A stretch of DNA of 64,000 bases from Sulfuricella denitrificans skB26 (GCF_000297055.2 NC_022358.1:1-64000), one strand, 5' to 3'. Shown: positions 18,066 through 27,129, counted from the stretch's first letter. Made by a program: numbers and translations. Notes: generated by a model from the letters alone, not told the origin.

Positions 18066-18095
18066 TTGAACATATCGCCACAAGATACATATAAT
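18066..18095 (+). promoter_or_regulatory. Promoter of the ribbon-helix-helix gene
   Basis: There is a -35 TTGAAC at 18066-18071, an 18-bp spacer and a perfect -10 TATAAT at 18090-18095. The palindromic operator at 18094-18112 starts inside the -10 box. Confidence 0.65.
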
Positions 18096-18112
18096 GTTAA
18101 TATGATTAACAT
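18094..18112 (+). promoter_or_regulatory. Palindromic operator ahead of the ribbon-helix-helix gene
   Basis: ATGTTAATATGATTAACAT is a perfect 8-bp inverted repeat around ATG. It overlaps the predicted transcription start. A diverged copy lies at the sulP promoter (20129-20147). The simplest reading is autorepression by the small DNA-binding protein at 18132. Confidence 0.65.
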
Positions 18113-18131
18113 TTACATCCAAAAAACAATC

Positions 18132-18329
18132 ATGGAAACCAAGACCGCTCGCCTTACCCTTCTAATCGACCCCGTAAAGAAAAAAGCCTTTGAGGAGCTG
18201 TGTGCGGCGCAAGACCTTACTCCCTCCCAAGTGGTTAGGCAGATGATCCGCGATTACATGAAACTCCACGGCATGGATTACGCCACCAAAAACAAGATTG
18301 GTGCAGCTGGATCGAAAGGGGCCAAGTGA
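18132..18329 (+). CDS. Ribbon-helix-helix (CopG/Arc-type) regulator
   Basis: This 65-aa protein has the pattern of a ribbon-helix-helix DNA-binding domain. A basic-polar strand (TKTARLTLLIDP) is followed by helix A (KKKAFEELCAAQ) and helix B (TPSQVVRQMIRDYMKLHG). I chose the ATG at 18132; longer frames upstream would cross the promoter and operator. It converges with sulP, 16 bp away, and probably regulates both itself and sulP. Confidence 0.75.
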   Translation: METKTARLTLLIDPVKKKAFEELCAAQDLTPSQVVRQMIRDYMKLHGMDYATKNKIGAAGSKGAK

Positions 18330-18345
18330 AGGCCACCCCCTATGG

Positions 18346-20091
18346 CTATTGGGGGCGACCACGCAGATAAATTTCGCTTGTTTTTAACATGCCTTCTGCA
18401 TACTCGCTTAAAACCGCCTGCTTTTCCTGAGCTATTTTCGGGTTCGTTCCTACCAGTAGGTTGCACCGGACGATCGCGGTCGCAAAGTCATTAAAATAAT
18501 CTTCCGGTTCGATAGCAGCAAGAATGCCCGTCTTATCCAGCTTTTCTCTCACGCGCTCGTTTGCCTCGCACAAAATGATGCGAATGCCGCGCGCTTCCAG
18601 ATTGAGAATCGCCTCTTCCAAGGTTTGCAAGCCGGTAATATCCATGAACGGCACCCGGCGCAATCGAATGACCAGAATGCGCGGATCAGTATGAGTTTGT
18701 GCCAATGTCTGCTCGAAATTTTCCACGGCACCGAAGAAGAACGGCCCATCGATGGCATAGACCAGCACGCCAGGTGGTAAGGTTGTCAATCCCTGATAGG
18801 TCAGTTCCATTTCAAGTTCTTTCTCGGCGACCTGCTGCACCTCTACGGAGGAAGCCATGCGGCGCAAGAACTGTAATGTGGCGAGGATGACACCGATATT
18901 GACCGCCACCACTAGATCGGTAAACACAGTCAACCCAAAGGTAATCAGGAGAATCGCCACGTCCGCCTGCGGCGCGCGCCGCACCATGTGCGCAAAGTGT
19001 TTCATCTCACTCATGTTGTAAGCGACGACGAATAAAATGGCCGCCAGCGCGGCAAGTGGTATGCTGGCCGCCAGCGGCGCCAGGATCAGGATAATAAGCA
19101 CGAGTGTGATCGCATGGATGATGCCGGCAAGCGGGCTAGTGCCCCCATTACGAATATTGGTTGCGGTACGTGCAATTGCCCCGGTTGCGGCAAATCCACC
19201 GAACAGGGGTGCCGCGATATTGGCAATTCCTTGCCCGATCAGTTCCTGGTTCGAATCGTGCCGGGTTCCGGCCATGCCGTCCGCCACCACGGCGGACAGC
19301 AGGGACTCGATAGCGCCGAGCATGGCGATAGTGAAGGCAGGCCCGATCAGCTCGATTACGCGAGCCAGCGTGACCGACGGAAGAGCAAAAGCAGGCAAGG
19401 TTTGCGGGATACCGCCAAAGGCGCTGCCGATGGTTTCAACGCCGTCGAATTTGAAGATTGACTGGAGCGCGGTTGCAACCACCATTGCCAGCAATGGTCC
19501 GGGGATGTGCTTTAGTCCGCGAATCCTGGGCGAAAGCGTTATCAGCAGCAGGCTTAACACCGCCAGCGCTGTAGTCGCAAGCTGGAGTTGCGGCAACACC
19601 TCAATGAGATGCAAGAACTTCTCATGGAAATGTTCTCCGGCTATTTTGGGTAGCCCAAAAAAGTCTTTCCATTGCCCTACCCAGATAATAACGCCGATTC
19701 CGGCGGTGAAGCCGACGATGACTGGCGCTGGAATAAACTTGATGACCACGCCCATCTTGGCGAACCCCATCAGCAAGAGCATAACCCCGGCCATCAATGT
19801 GGCGATTTGCAAACCATCGACACCATGCTTGGCCGCAATCGTGGCCAGAATGACAATAAATGCGCCAGTTGGCCCGGCGATTTGAAGCCGGGTGCCACCA
19901 AAAACAGACACCAACAAGCCCGCGATGATGGCGGTGTAAAGCCCCTGCTCCGGTTTTACTCCAGATGCAATGGCGAAGGCCATCGCCAGCGGCAAGGCCA
20001 CCACCCCGACGATAAGTCCGGAAACAAGGTTGGATGCCCAGTATTTACGGTGCAGCAAACCTGCGCGATAGGCTTCATGTAGGGCAATCAT
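18346..20091 (-). CDS. SulP-family anion transporter with STAS domain
   Basis: This inner-membrane SLC26/SulP transporter is likely for sulfate, bicarbonate or another anion. The 581-aa protein begins with the typical HRKYWASNLVSGLIVGVVALPLAMAFAIASG segment. It has about 10-14 membrane helices and ends in a STAS domain (VLVYAIDGPFFFGAVENFEQ ... FMDITGLQTLEEA). The ATG at 20091 is preferred because an upstream GTG at 20139 lies inside the promoter/operator. Substrate cannot be read from sequence. Confidence 0.93.
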   Translation of the reverse strand: MIALHEAYRAGLLHRKYWASNLVSGLIVGVVALPLAMAFAIASGVKPEQGLYTAIIAGLLVSVFGGTRLQIAGPTGAFIVILATIAAKHGVDGLQIATLMAGVMLLLMGFAKMGVVIKFIPAPVIVGFTAGIGVIIWVGQWKDFFGLPKIAGEHFHEKFLHLIEVLPQLQLATTALAVLSLLLITLSPRIRGLKHIPGPLLAMVVATALQSIFKFDGVETIGSAFGGIPQTLPAFALPSVTLARVIELIGPAFTIAMLGAIESLLSAVVADGMAGTRHDSNQELIGQGIANIAAPLFGGFAATGAIARTATNIRNGGTSPLAGIIHAITLVLIILILAPLAASIPLAALAAILFVVAYNMSEMKHFAHMVRRAPQADVAILLITFGLTVFTDLVVAVNIGVILATLQFLRRMASSVEVQQVAEKELEMELTYQGLTTLPPGVLVYAIDGPFFFGAVENFEQTLAQTHTDPRILVIRLRRVPFMDITGLQTLEEAILNLEARGIRIILCEANERVREKLDKTGILAAIEPEDYFNDFATAIVRCNLLVGTNPKIAQEKQAVLSEYAEGMLKTSEIYLRGRPQ

Positions 20092-20128
20092 TGTTTTCTT
20101 AAATTGATGTGCGTTAACTAAAAATAGT

Positions 20129-20147
20129 ATTATAATCACATTAACAT
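20129..20147 (-). promoter_or_regulatory. Operator-like site at the sulP promoter
   Basis: Read on the minus strand it is ATGTTAATGTGATTATAAT. It matches the ribbon-helix-helix operator at 18094-18112 in 15 of 19 positions, including one complete half-site. It contains TATAAT, a probable -10 box of sulP. Confidence 0.55.
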
Positions 20148-20168
20148 AGAATGAAAATTTGATGCAAC

Positions 20169-20648
20169 ATGCCTAAGTTTAAAAACAGGATTGGAATCTG
20201 CGCTTTGCTGAAAAACAGGGTTGAAATTTACCCCTTGAGGACAGAAGATTACGCAGCGGCGATGGCGCTTTGGCAAGGGTGCGATGGCATACGCCTGCGG
20301 CAGGAAAGCGCTTCCGAGACGTTTTTTCTCCGCTTTATCGCCAGAAATTCTGGGTTATGCCTTGGTGCGTGGGAAGCAGATCATCTGATTGGGGCGGTGC
20401 TGGTTGGGCATGATAGCCGGCGTGCGCACCTTTACCATTTGGCTGTCGCGGAGACACATCGACGGCAAGGGATAGGGCGGCGCTTAGTGCAGGCTGTGCT
20501 CAAGGAGTTGAACCGGATAGACATTACCAAAGTGCATTTATTCGTCGAGACGGATAACGCCGCTGGCCTGGCTTTCTGGCGAACGATTGGTGCCGAACAC
20601 CGTACCGATCTGGCAGCCTTCTCGCTAACTGTCGGAACATCCCAGTAG
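20169..20648 (+). CDS. GNAT-family N-acetyltransferase
   Basis: This 159-aa protein has the acetyl-CoA binding motif HRRQGIGRRLV (Q/R-x-x-G-x-G) after the strand YHLAVAETH, and a conserved C-terminal FVETDNAAGLAFWRTIGAE. This is the ribosomal-protein or small-molecule acetyltransferase layout. The first 18 residues are not part of the domain, so the true start could be further in. Substrate is unknown. Confidence 0.85.
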   Translation: MPKFKNRIGICALLKNRVEIYPLRTEDYAAAMALWQGCDGIRLRQESASETFFLRFIARNSGLCLGAWEADHLIGAVLVGHDSRRAHLYHLAVAETHRRQGIGRRLVQAVLKELNRIDITKVHLFVETDNAAGLAFWRTIGAEHRTDLAAFSLTVGTSQ

Positions 20649-20711
20649 CTGCTAAAGAGGAAGCGGCCAAAATCGGTCGCTTGAGTTTATTTATTAACCG
20701 GGCAAATTTCC

Positions 20712-21776
20712 ATGACCAAGCTCAAAAATGATACTTTCCTACGCGCCCTGCTGCGCCAGCCAACCGAATACACACCAGTGTGGATGATGCGCCAGGCAGG
20801 TCGCTACCTGCCGGAATACAGGCGGACGCGCAGCAGGGCCGGTGATTTTCTTGGTCTGTGTAAAAATCCGGACCTCGCCACGGAAGCCACCTTGCAGCCA
20901 CTGGCGCGTTTTCCGCTTGATGCCGCCATCCTGTTTTCAGACATTCTTACCATTCCAGATGCGATGGGCTTGGGGCTGTATTTCAGCACTGGAGAAGGGC
21001 CGAAATTTAAGCGGCCACTGCACGATGAGAAAGAAATCTACGACCTGGTTGTACCCGATCTCGTCCATCTGCGCTATGTCATGGATGCCGTCAGCCAGAT
21101 CCGCAAGGCGCTGAATAATGAAGTACCGCTGATCGGCTTTGCCGGCAGCCCATTTACGCTGGCTTGCTACATGGTGGAAGGCCGCAGCAGCTCGGATTTT
21201 ATTAGAGTCAAGACGATGCTTTATCAGCGCCCAGAGCTACTGCACCACATTCTTGACGTCAACGCCCGAGCCGTCACCGTCTACCTCAACGCGCAGATCG
21301 AGGCCGGTGCCCAGGCGGTAATGATTTTCGACTCCTGGGGTGGAGCGCTGTCACACGCGGCTTATCATGAGTTCTCGCTGGCCTACACAAAGCAGATTGT
21401 TGAAGGCCTGAAACACGAACATGACGGCGCAAAGGTGCCGTGTATCGTCTTTACCAAGGGCGGTGGACTGTGGCTGGAAAGCATCGCTGCCAGCGGTTGC
21501 GAGGCCATCGGCCTGGACTGGACGGTGGACATCGGCGAAGCACGTCGCCGCGTTGGCGACAAAGTGGCGCTACAAGGCAATCTCGATCCGGCGGTGCTGT
21601 TCAGCAACCCCGACACCATCCACGCCGAAGTCGGCAAAGTCCTGCACAGCTACGGCTCGGGCAGCGGCCATGTATTCAACCTGGGACACGGTATTTCCCA
21701 GTTCACCAAGCCGGAAAATGCCGCCGCCATGGTTGCTGCGGTGCATGAATTGAGCCGACAATATCATTCCAATTAA
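20712..21776 (+). CDS. hemE: Uroporphyrinogen decarboxylase
   Basis: HemE removes four carboxyl groups from uroporphyrinogen III to give coproporphyrinogen III in heme synthesis. The 354-aa protein has the N-terminal signature [16 protein letters not shown], the [12 protein letters not shown] aspartate motif and [16 protein letters not shown]. Length matches bacterial HemE. It is followed 10 bp later by the epimerase gene. This is a core gene, normally single-copy and chromosomal. Confidence 0.97.
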   Translation: MTKLKNDTFLRALLRQPTEYTPVWMMRQAGRYLPEYRRTRSRAGDFLGLCKNPDLATEATLQPLARFPLDAAILFSDILTIPDAMGLGLYFSTGEGPKFKRPLHDEKEIYDLVVPDLVHLRYVMDAVSQIRKALNNEVPLIGFAGSPFTLACYMVEGRSSSDFIRVKTMLYQRPELLHHILDVNARAVTVYLNAQIEAGAQAVMIFDSWGGALSHAAYHEFSLAYTKQIVEGLKHEHDGAKVPCIVFTKGGGLWLESIAASGCEAIGLDWTVDIGEARRRVGDKVALQGNLDPAVLFSNPDTIHAEVGKVLHSYGSGSGHVFNLGHGISQFTKPENAAAMVAAVHELSRQYHSN

Positions 21777-21786
21777 GGAAAAAACG

Positions 21787-22830
21787 ATGAAAAAAGTCCT
21801 GATCCTGGGCGTGAATGGCTTTATTGGCCACCACCTTTCCAAACGCATACTCGAGACGACCGATTGGGAAGTCTACGGCATGGACATGTACAGCGAGCGC
21901 GTCACCGAGCTGATGGCCAACCCGCGCTTCAACTTCTTTGAAGGTGACATCACCATCAACAAGGAGTGGATCGAGTACCACGTCAAGAAGTGCGATGTCA
22001 TATTACCGCTGGTTGCCATCGCTACCCCCGCGACCTACGTCAAGGAACCGCTCAAGGTTTTCGAACTGGACTTCGAAGCCAACCTGCCGATCGTGCGCCA
22101 GTGCGTCCAGTACGGCAAGCACCTGATTTTCCCCTCCACCTCCGAAGTCTACGGCATGTGCCGCGACGAGGAATTCGACCCGGAGAATTCCGAGCTGATT
22201 CTCGGCCCGATCAACAAGCCGCGCTGGATCTACTCCTGCTCCAAGCAGCTGATGGATCGGGTAATCTTCGCCTACGCCCTGAAGACCGAATTCAATTTCA
22301 CCCTGTTCCGCCCCTTCAACTGGATCGGCGCCGGGCTGGACAACATCAACACCGCCAAGGAAGGCAGCTCGCGCGTGATCACCCAGTTCCTCGGCCACAT
22401 CGTACGCGGCGAGGATATCAAGCTGGTGGACGGCGGCACAGCCAAGCGCTCCTACACCTACGCCTCGGATGGCATCGACGCGCTGATGAAGATCATCGAA
22501 AACAAGAATGGCGTGGCAACCGGCCAGATCTACAACATCGGCAACCCGACCAACAACTACTCGGTGAAAGAACTGGCGCAGATGATGCTCGAACTCGCCA
22601 AACATTATCCCGAGTACAAGGAAACCGCACAAAAGGTCAAAATGCTGGAAGTCACCTCCGCCGACTACTACGGCAAGGGCTATCAGGACGTGCAGAACCG
22701 CGTGCCGAAAATCGACAACACCATGAAAGACCTCGACTGGAAACCTTCGGTCACCATGGCGGATGCGCTCAAGCATATCTATGAAGCCTACCGTGGGCAA
22801 GTGGCGGAAGCTCGCAAGTTGATGGATTAA
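21787..22830 (+). CDS. ArnA-type NAD-dependent epimerase/decarboxylase (UDP-4-keto-pentose/UDP-xylose synthase-like)
   Basis: This short-chain dehydrogenase acts on nucleotide sugars. The 347-aa protein has the NAD motif GVNGFIG, catalytic Ser/Thr in STSEVYG and YxxxK in IYSCSKQ. Internal motifs such as LRPFNWIGAGLDNI and the C-terminal RVPKIDNT match the C-terminal dehydrogenase domain of ArnA (UDP-glucuronate decarboxylase). The formyltransferase domain of ArnA is absent. It likely supplies a sugar for lipid A or cell-surface polysaccharide. Confidence 0.88.
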   Translation: MKKVLILGVNGFIGHHLSKRILETTDWEVYGMDMYSERVTELMANPRFNFFEGDITINKEWIEYHVKKCDVILPLVAIATPATYVKEPLKVFELDFEANLPIVRQCVQYGKHLIFPSTSEVYGMCRDEEFDPENSELILGPINKPRWIYSCSKQLMDRVIFAYALKTEFNFTLFRPFNWIGAGLDNINTAKEGSSRVITQFLGHIVRGEDIKLVDGGTAKRSYTYASDGIDALMKIIENKNGVATGQIYNIGNPTNNYSVKELAQMMLELAKHYPEYKETAQKVKMLEVTSADYYGKGYQDVQNRVPKIDNTMKDLDWKPSVTMADALKHIYEAYRGQVAEARKLMD

Positions 22831-22866
22831 AAATGGGGGCAGGGGTTTGCCGAGGACGCTCGGGTC

Positions 22867-23220
22867 ATGACAAGCAATAGCCAGAAAATCAGGTTTTTCC
22901 GAGCACGCATTCCATCGTTCGAGTGCGAACCCGGTTGCCATGATTGCTGTGGGCCGGTAACCGCCTCTACCGAAGAGATGGCAAGGCTCCCAATCAAAAG
23001 CGATAAGGAGCATGAAGCGGCACTTGCTGATTTGAGCTGTCCGCACCTTGGGGGCAATGGCTGCCAAGTCTATGCAGAGCGCCCGCTGATCTGCCGTCTG
23101 TTTGGAACGACGCCACGGCTCGCCTGCCCGAATGGCAAGCGGCCTGAGGTGATGGTCGATTCGCAAATAGAGCAGCAGATCCACCGTTTTTTTGTGGAGA
23201 CGCGCCATGTGCTGGTTTGA
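22867..23220 (+). CDS. YkgJ-family cysteine cluster protein
   Basis: This 117-aa protein has the family's cysteine pattern: FECEPGCHDCCGPV near the N-terminus and CPHLGGNGCQVYAERPLICRLFG in the middle. It probably binds zinc or an iron-sulfur cluster. Function of the family is not established. It follows the epimerase gene by 36 bp on the same strand. Confidence 0.88.
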   Translation: MTSNSQKIRFFRARIPSFECEPGCHDCCGPVTASTEEMARLPIKSDKEHEAALADLSCPHLGGNGCQVYAERPLICRLFGTTPRLACPNGKRPEVMVDSQIEQQIHRFFVETRHVLV

Positions 23221-23324
23221 GCCATACCACAAGCGTAATGCAAGATCATCGAATAACGGCGGGGGTTTCCTACCAAGTTTAGCTTCTCGGTGGTTTATTT
23301 TATGGAAATAATTGAGGAATAGTC

Positions 23325-24104
23325 ATGACCGTTGCGACAAGGCAAACTTGGAACCCAGTGCAATATTCTAAAAATGCCCGCTTTGTTTCCGACCTTGGTA
23401 TGCCGGTAGTTGAACTGCTGGCACCGTGCGCGGGTGAGTGCATTCTGGATTTAGGGTGCGGTGATGGGCCGTTGACCAAAAAGCTGGCTGACTTTGGCTG
23501 CCAAGTTGTCGGTGTTGATGCCAGTCAGGAAATGATAACGGCAGCACTGTCGCTTGGGTTGGATGCCTACGTGATGGATGGGCATTCTCTTCAATACAAG
23601 TGCAAGTTTGATGCCGTATTTACCAACGCGGCACTTCATTGGATGAAACAACCCGAGAAAGTTATTGCGGGTGTCTGGAAGGCGCTCAAGCCGGGCGGAC
23701 GGTTCGTGGGCGAGTTTGGTGGCTACGGCAACGTGGCAACTATTGTAGCGGCTTTGGAATCGATGCTCGTTAAACGCGGGATTGAAGCAAAGGCCGTTAA
23801 TCCTTGGTACTTTCCAGGTATTGAGGAATATAAGAACCACTTAGAAGCGCGCGGGTTTACTGTCAATACGATCATGCTTGTTCCTCGCCCGACGCCTTTG
23901 CCTGGCGACTTGGTGGGTTGGCTCGAAACGTTTGCCAAAAGTTTCACTGCGGCCTTGCCTGCGTCGGAGCATATGCAGTTCCTTGAAGAAGCGGCGGGGT
24001 TGTGTCGCACGAAACTAAGCAACGCCGATGGCAGCTGGACAGCTGATTATGTACGGTTGCGTTTTTATGCGACCAAAGCCAACAGATGCCGCCCTGGCAT
24101 GTAG
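23325..24104 (+). CDS. Class I SAM-dependent methyltransferase
   Basis: This 259-aa protein has motif I ILDLGCGDGPLTKKLA, the acidic end of strand 2 in VVGVDASQEM, and FDAVFTNAALHWM, a pattern like trans-aconitate and UbiE-type methyltransferases. The C-terminal half is the usual substrate-cap region. Substrate is unknown. The ATG follows TTGAGGAATAGTC. Confidence 0.9.
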   Translation: MTVATRQTWNPVQYSKNARFVSDLGMPVVELLAPCAGECILDLGCGDGPLTKKLADFGCQVVGVDASQEMITAALSLGLDAYVMDGHSLQYKCKFDAVFTNAALHWMKQPEKVIAGVWKALKPGGRFVGEFGGYGNVATIVAALESMLVKRGIEAKAVNPWYFPGIEEYKNHLEARGFTVNTIMLVPRPTPLPGDLVGWLETFAKSFTAALPASEHMQFLEEAAGLCRTKLSNADGSWTADYVRLRFYATKANRCRPGM

Positions 24105-24275
24105 AAGTGCGCCAGTTCCGTATTGGTAAACGCCCCCACCGAAGAGATCCGTCAAAAGCAATGAGGGGCGCGTTCAAAAACCAAGTGCAACATTTTGGGA
24201 GTGGGGATTTACAAGGAGTTGAGTATTGAAGAGCGAAGTAATTTAACGGTGTACTAAAATTAAGGAGAGTATGAG

Positions 24276-24794
24276 ATGAAAAAAACATTATTCAGCGTTT
24301 TGTTGGTCAGCCTGTTGGCAGCTTGTGCTGGACAGGACGTTAAGGATCAGCCCAAGACGGCGGCCGAGAACAGTGCGGCGAAACAGGCTAGTATTAATAC
24401 CCAGTCCGCTGGTCAACAATCGGTAACAACCAATCCCCTGAAAGACCCCAACAACATCCTGTCCAAGCGCAGCGTATATTATGATTTCGACAAATCTGAC
24501 GTGAAGGATGAATACACGCCGATGATCGAGGCGCATTCCAAGTATTTGACCAGTAATAAAAATGCCAAGCTTACCGTGCAGGGCAATTGCGATGAGCGTG
24601 GTAGTCGCGAATACAATATTGCTCTGGGCAATCGCCGTGCCGACAGCGTAAAGAAGATAATGAATGTGTTCGGTGCATCAGATAGCCAGATCGAGGTTGT
24701 CAGTTTCGGTGAAGAGAAACCCCGTACTGCTTGTCATGATGAATCCTGCTGGAAGGAAAACCGTCGTTCAGATATCGTTTACCAAGGCGAGTGA
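24276..24794 (+). CDS. pal: Pal-like OmpA-family peptidoglycan-associated lipoprotein
   Basis: This outer-membrane lipoprotein anchors the envelope to peptidoglycan as part of the Tol-Pal system. The 172-aa protein has a signal peptide ending in LLAAC (Cys17), a short linker and an OmpA-type domain. That domain starts at SVYYDFDKSDVKDEY and includes the peptidoglycan-binding motif NCDERGSREYNIALGNRRA. The rest of the tol genes are not in the window. A strong AAGGAGAG ribosome site precedes the start. Confidence 0.9.
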   Translation: MKKTLFSVLLVSLLAACAGQDVKDQPKTAAENSAAKQASINTQSAGQQSVTTNPLKDPNNILSKRSVYYDFDKSDVKDEYTPMIEAHSKYLTSNKNAKLTVQGNCDERGSREYNIALGNRRADSVKKIMNVFGASDSQIEVVSFGEEKPRTACHDESCWKENRRSDIVYQGE

Positions 24795-25574
24795 AATTCA
24801 ATCCAAAGTAAGTTATTCAGGCTGGGTGAAGCAATTCCCCGGCCTTTTTCCTGTCCAAAACCTTTAACGCACTACGTAAGCAAGATGGGAAGTTTCTATG
24901 CATAGTTGAGCGATGGCGGAGATTTGTAATCCTCTGATCACAAGGGGGCACCTGCCGCAAATCACCTTCTGAATCTAAATATCTGTTTGGGTCGGGTGCT
25001 GCCGACTAGCTTTTCTGGAAGCCGTCATTCAAGTTAGTTTCCGCGAATATTTCCCAATAAATATTGAAAATGACTGGTGCTGGATCTGGGGCAGTCATTA
25101 ATTCTGCATACCAAAATTATTTCCTCAAACTGAAAGCAGTCATTCTCCTGTGCCAATTTTCGAGCCTCGCTGACCGGCCGCAATGGCCGATGAAGGGACC
25201 GTCACCCAAACCCAGAAAAGTTTACGTAAAAAATCTGTAAATAATATTGACCGTCGAAAATCTCCGCACCCGCCGATTGATTTTTTTGTTTTCCACCGGC
25301 TTGGCCCGTGGAAAATCGGCAGGTCACCGATTCCAAAAAACTCAACCGTCTCCTTGCGAGTGTCTGCCTCCGGCCTGGCGCACTTCGTTTGCCTAAATTT
25401 GACTTACGTCTTACAAAATCAAGATCAAATACCCAGACAAAGATCTTAAATGACCTTTAATACTACACACACCAAGAGTAGAAATTAAAGAGACAAAGAG
25501 CATGGTAAAGAGGCAAGAAAACCATATATACCCGTCCGTAAAAGCCCCCCCGCTTTCCCACCATCAAAAATGAC
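24795..25574. other. Intergenic region with dispersed repeat copy B
   Basis: No gene is supported in this stretch. It contains the repeat at 25263-25427. The part 24890-25180 shows nothing I recognise. Confidence 0.5.
25263..25427 (+). repeat. Dispersed direct repeat, copy B
   Basis: This matches 7055-7214 in the same orientation over its whole length, with scattered substitutions and small gaps. The hairpin-forming core TTTTCCACCGG...CCGTGGAAAA is retained. It sits next to the toxin-antitoxin and resolvase module. Confidence 0.75.
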
Positions 25575-25626
25575 TTGACCATATAGTCATATCTGCCTAT
25601 TATATGACTACAGGCGTATGACTATA
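25575..25626 (+). promoter_or_regulatory. Promoter and operator repeats of the Phd/PIN toxin-antitoxin pair
   Basis: There is a -35 TTGACC at 25575-25580, a 17-bp spacer and a -10 TATTAT at 25598-25603. Repeats of TATGACTA lie at 25603-25610 and 25617-25624, with the inverted form TAGTCATA in the spacer. These are probable binding sites for the antitoxin. Confidence 0.65.
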
Positions 25627-25636
25627 GGAGTTAACC

Positions 25637-25873
25637 ATGAACAACCAGCTTATCTCTAAATCCGAATTCAAATCCAAAGCCCTTGAGTACTTTCGCCAAG
25701 TCGAAGCATCCGGCGAAACCGTCATTGTTACCGATCATGGCAAACCGACTCTGGAAGTTCGTCCCTATCGCGGAAGAGCGCGCCCTCCCCTGGATATTTT
25801 GCGTGGGTCCGTAATCCGCTACGAAAAGCCCACTGACCCTGTGGGTGAGAATGACTGGGAGGCTGCACAGTGA
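25637..25873 (+). CDS. Phd/YefM-family antitoxin
   Basis: This 78-aa antitoxin neutralises the PIN-domain toxin and represses the operon. The N-terminal Phd fold is clear (SKSEFKSKALEYFRQVEASGETVIVTDHGKPTLEVRPY), followed by a disordered, acidic toxin-binding tail. A good ribosome site (AGGAG) precedes it. Its stop overlaps the GTG start of the toxin. Confidence 0.9.
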   Translation: MNNQLISKSEFKSKALEYFRQVEASGETVIVTDHGKPTLEVRPYRGRARPPLDILRGSVIRYEKPTDPVGENDWEAAQ

Positions 25874-26265
25874 TCGTACTGGATACACACACTCTTATAT
25901 GGTGGGTTACAGGCGATGCTGCACTTAGCAAAACAGCTAAGGATGAGATCAATCGAGAGCTTGAAGGTGGTGACATCATTATTTCTGCTATCTCAGCATG
26001 GGAAATTTCCATGCTGGTTGCAAACCAGCGTTTGGTGTTGTCAATGGAAGTTAATGCCTGGCTTTCAACCGTTGCCGAAATTGAAGCGGTCAGCTTTATG
26101 CCTGTCGATATCGAAATCGCCACAAAGTCCGTTGAACTGCCTGGCGAGTTCCACAAAGATCCTGCGGATAGAATGATTGTGGCAACAGCCAGAAAACTTG
26201 CTGTGCCTCTGGTCACCAAGGACGAAAAAATTCGTGCTTACCCGCATGTAAAAACTATTTGGTAA
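25870..26265 (+). CDS. PIN-domain (VapC-like) ribonuclease toxin
   Basis: This 131-aa toxin has the PIN-domain acidic residues D5 (VLDTHTLIWW), E45 (SAWEIS), D97/D100 (KDPADRMIVATA) and D118. Such toxins cut tRNA or rRNA. It starts with GTG within the antitoxin stop codon (4-bp overlap), so the two are translationally coupled. Confidence 0.9.
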   Translation: MIVLDTHTLIWWVTGDAALSKTAKDEINRELEGGDIIISAISAWEISMLVANQRLVLSMEVNAWLSTVAEIEAVSFMPVDIEIATKSVELPGEFHKDPADRMIVATARKLAVPLVTKDEKIRAYPHVKTIW

Positions 26266-26430
26266 TTTGGGCGGGAGCAAGTTGGTGAATTTTCGGACAG
26301 CTAACTTTTTACTACTTTTCTCAAATGTACGCTGAAAATTATCTGTCCATGATGGACAGCCAGAAAAAGTGGATTTGGCCCTGTCAGAAACCGAACGTTT
26401 TTAACACAGGGGCAAAGAATCCAGTAGAAA

Positions 26431-26494
26431 CTGTTAGAAAGTGTACTTGCGTAATATCTAACAGGCCTGTATTATAGACATCGTTTTCTAACAG
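26431..26494 (+). other. Probable res recombination site of the adjacent resolvase
   Basis: CTGTTAGA at 26431-26438 faces TCTAACAG at 26457-26464, forming a 34-bp inverted pair. A further TCTAACAG lies at 26487-26494, just before the resolvase start. A separate palindrome CTGTCCATGATGGACAG lies upstream at 26343-26359. The arrangement matches resolvase-binding subsites beside tnpR genes. Confidence 0.6.
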
Positions 26495-26508
26495 TCTCGG
26501 AGGGCAAA

Positions 26509-27084
26509 ATGGCGATTTTTGGATACAGTCGGGTTTCGACCGGTCAGCAAACCACTGAAAATCAAAAAATGGAAATTGAGCAGTCCGGCTTCAAAATCGA
26601 TTACTGGTTTTCGGATGACGGGGTCAGTGGAAAAGTCCCTGCTGGAAAACGTCCGCAATTTGCCAAATTGCTCGAAAAAATCCGTGACGGCGAAACGCTC
26701 GTTGTCAGCAAGCTCGATCGTTTGGGTCGTGATGCTCTTGATGTCCTCCAGACCACCCGGCATTTAGCCGAACGACAGATCCGAGTTGTTGTCCTGCAAC
26801 TGGGTGGTACTGATATTACCTCCCCTGCCGGGAAAATGCTGATGTCCATGCTGGCTGCTGTAGCTGAGATGGAACGCGATCTCATGGTGGAACGGACACA
26901 TGCCGGTTTGGCTCGAGCAAGGAAAGAAGGCAAACAGATTGGGCGCCCTTCGAAGACGACGCCTGAGCAGCGTATTGAGATTCTTGAGGCATTGGGTCGA
27001 GGAGAATCGGTCAGTTCTCAGGCTAGGCGTTACAGTATTTCCAGGGCGAATGTGATTGGGATTAGGGAGACGGCATTGAATTGA
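26509..27084 (+). CDS. Serine recombinase, resolvase/invertase family
   Basis: This 191-aa site-specific recombinase resolves replicon dimers or cointegrates. The catalytic domain has Ser10 in YSRVST, the conserved SKLDRLGRD motif and the E-helix AAVAEMERDLMVERTHAGLARAR. The C-terminus carries a Hin-type helix-turn-helix (SVSSQARRYSISRANVI). No transposase gene accompanies it, so it may act as a plasmid resolution system or be the remnant of a Tn3-like element. Confidence 0.93.
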   Translation: MAIFGYSRVSTGQQTTENQKMEIEQSGFKIDYWFSDDGVSGKVPAGKRPQFAKLLEKIRDGETLVVSKLDRLGRDALDVLQTTRHLAERQIRVVVLQLGGTDITSPAGKMLMSMLAAVAEMERDLMVERTHAGLARARKEGKQIGRPSKTTPEQRIEILEALGRGESVSSQARRYSISRANVIGIRETALN

Positions 27085-27129
27085 TGAGCTTGCCATCTTT
27101 AAAAACCACAGCAGATGATTTAATACACT

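Noticed and set aside
20092-20139. Upstream GTG start for the SulP gene
   Set aside because: It lies inside the promoter/operator; the ATG at 20091 gives the normal N-terminus.
20659-20680. Terminator after the GNAT gene
   Set aside because: An AAGCGGCC/GGTCGCTT stem exists, but the T-run is weak and interrupted, so I did not call it.
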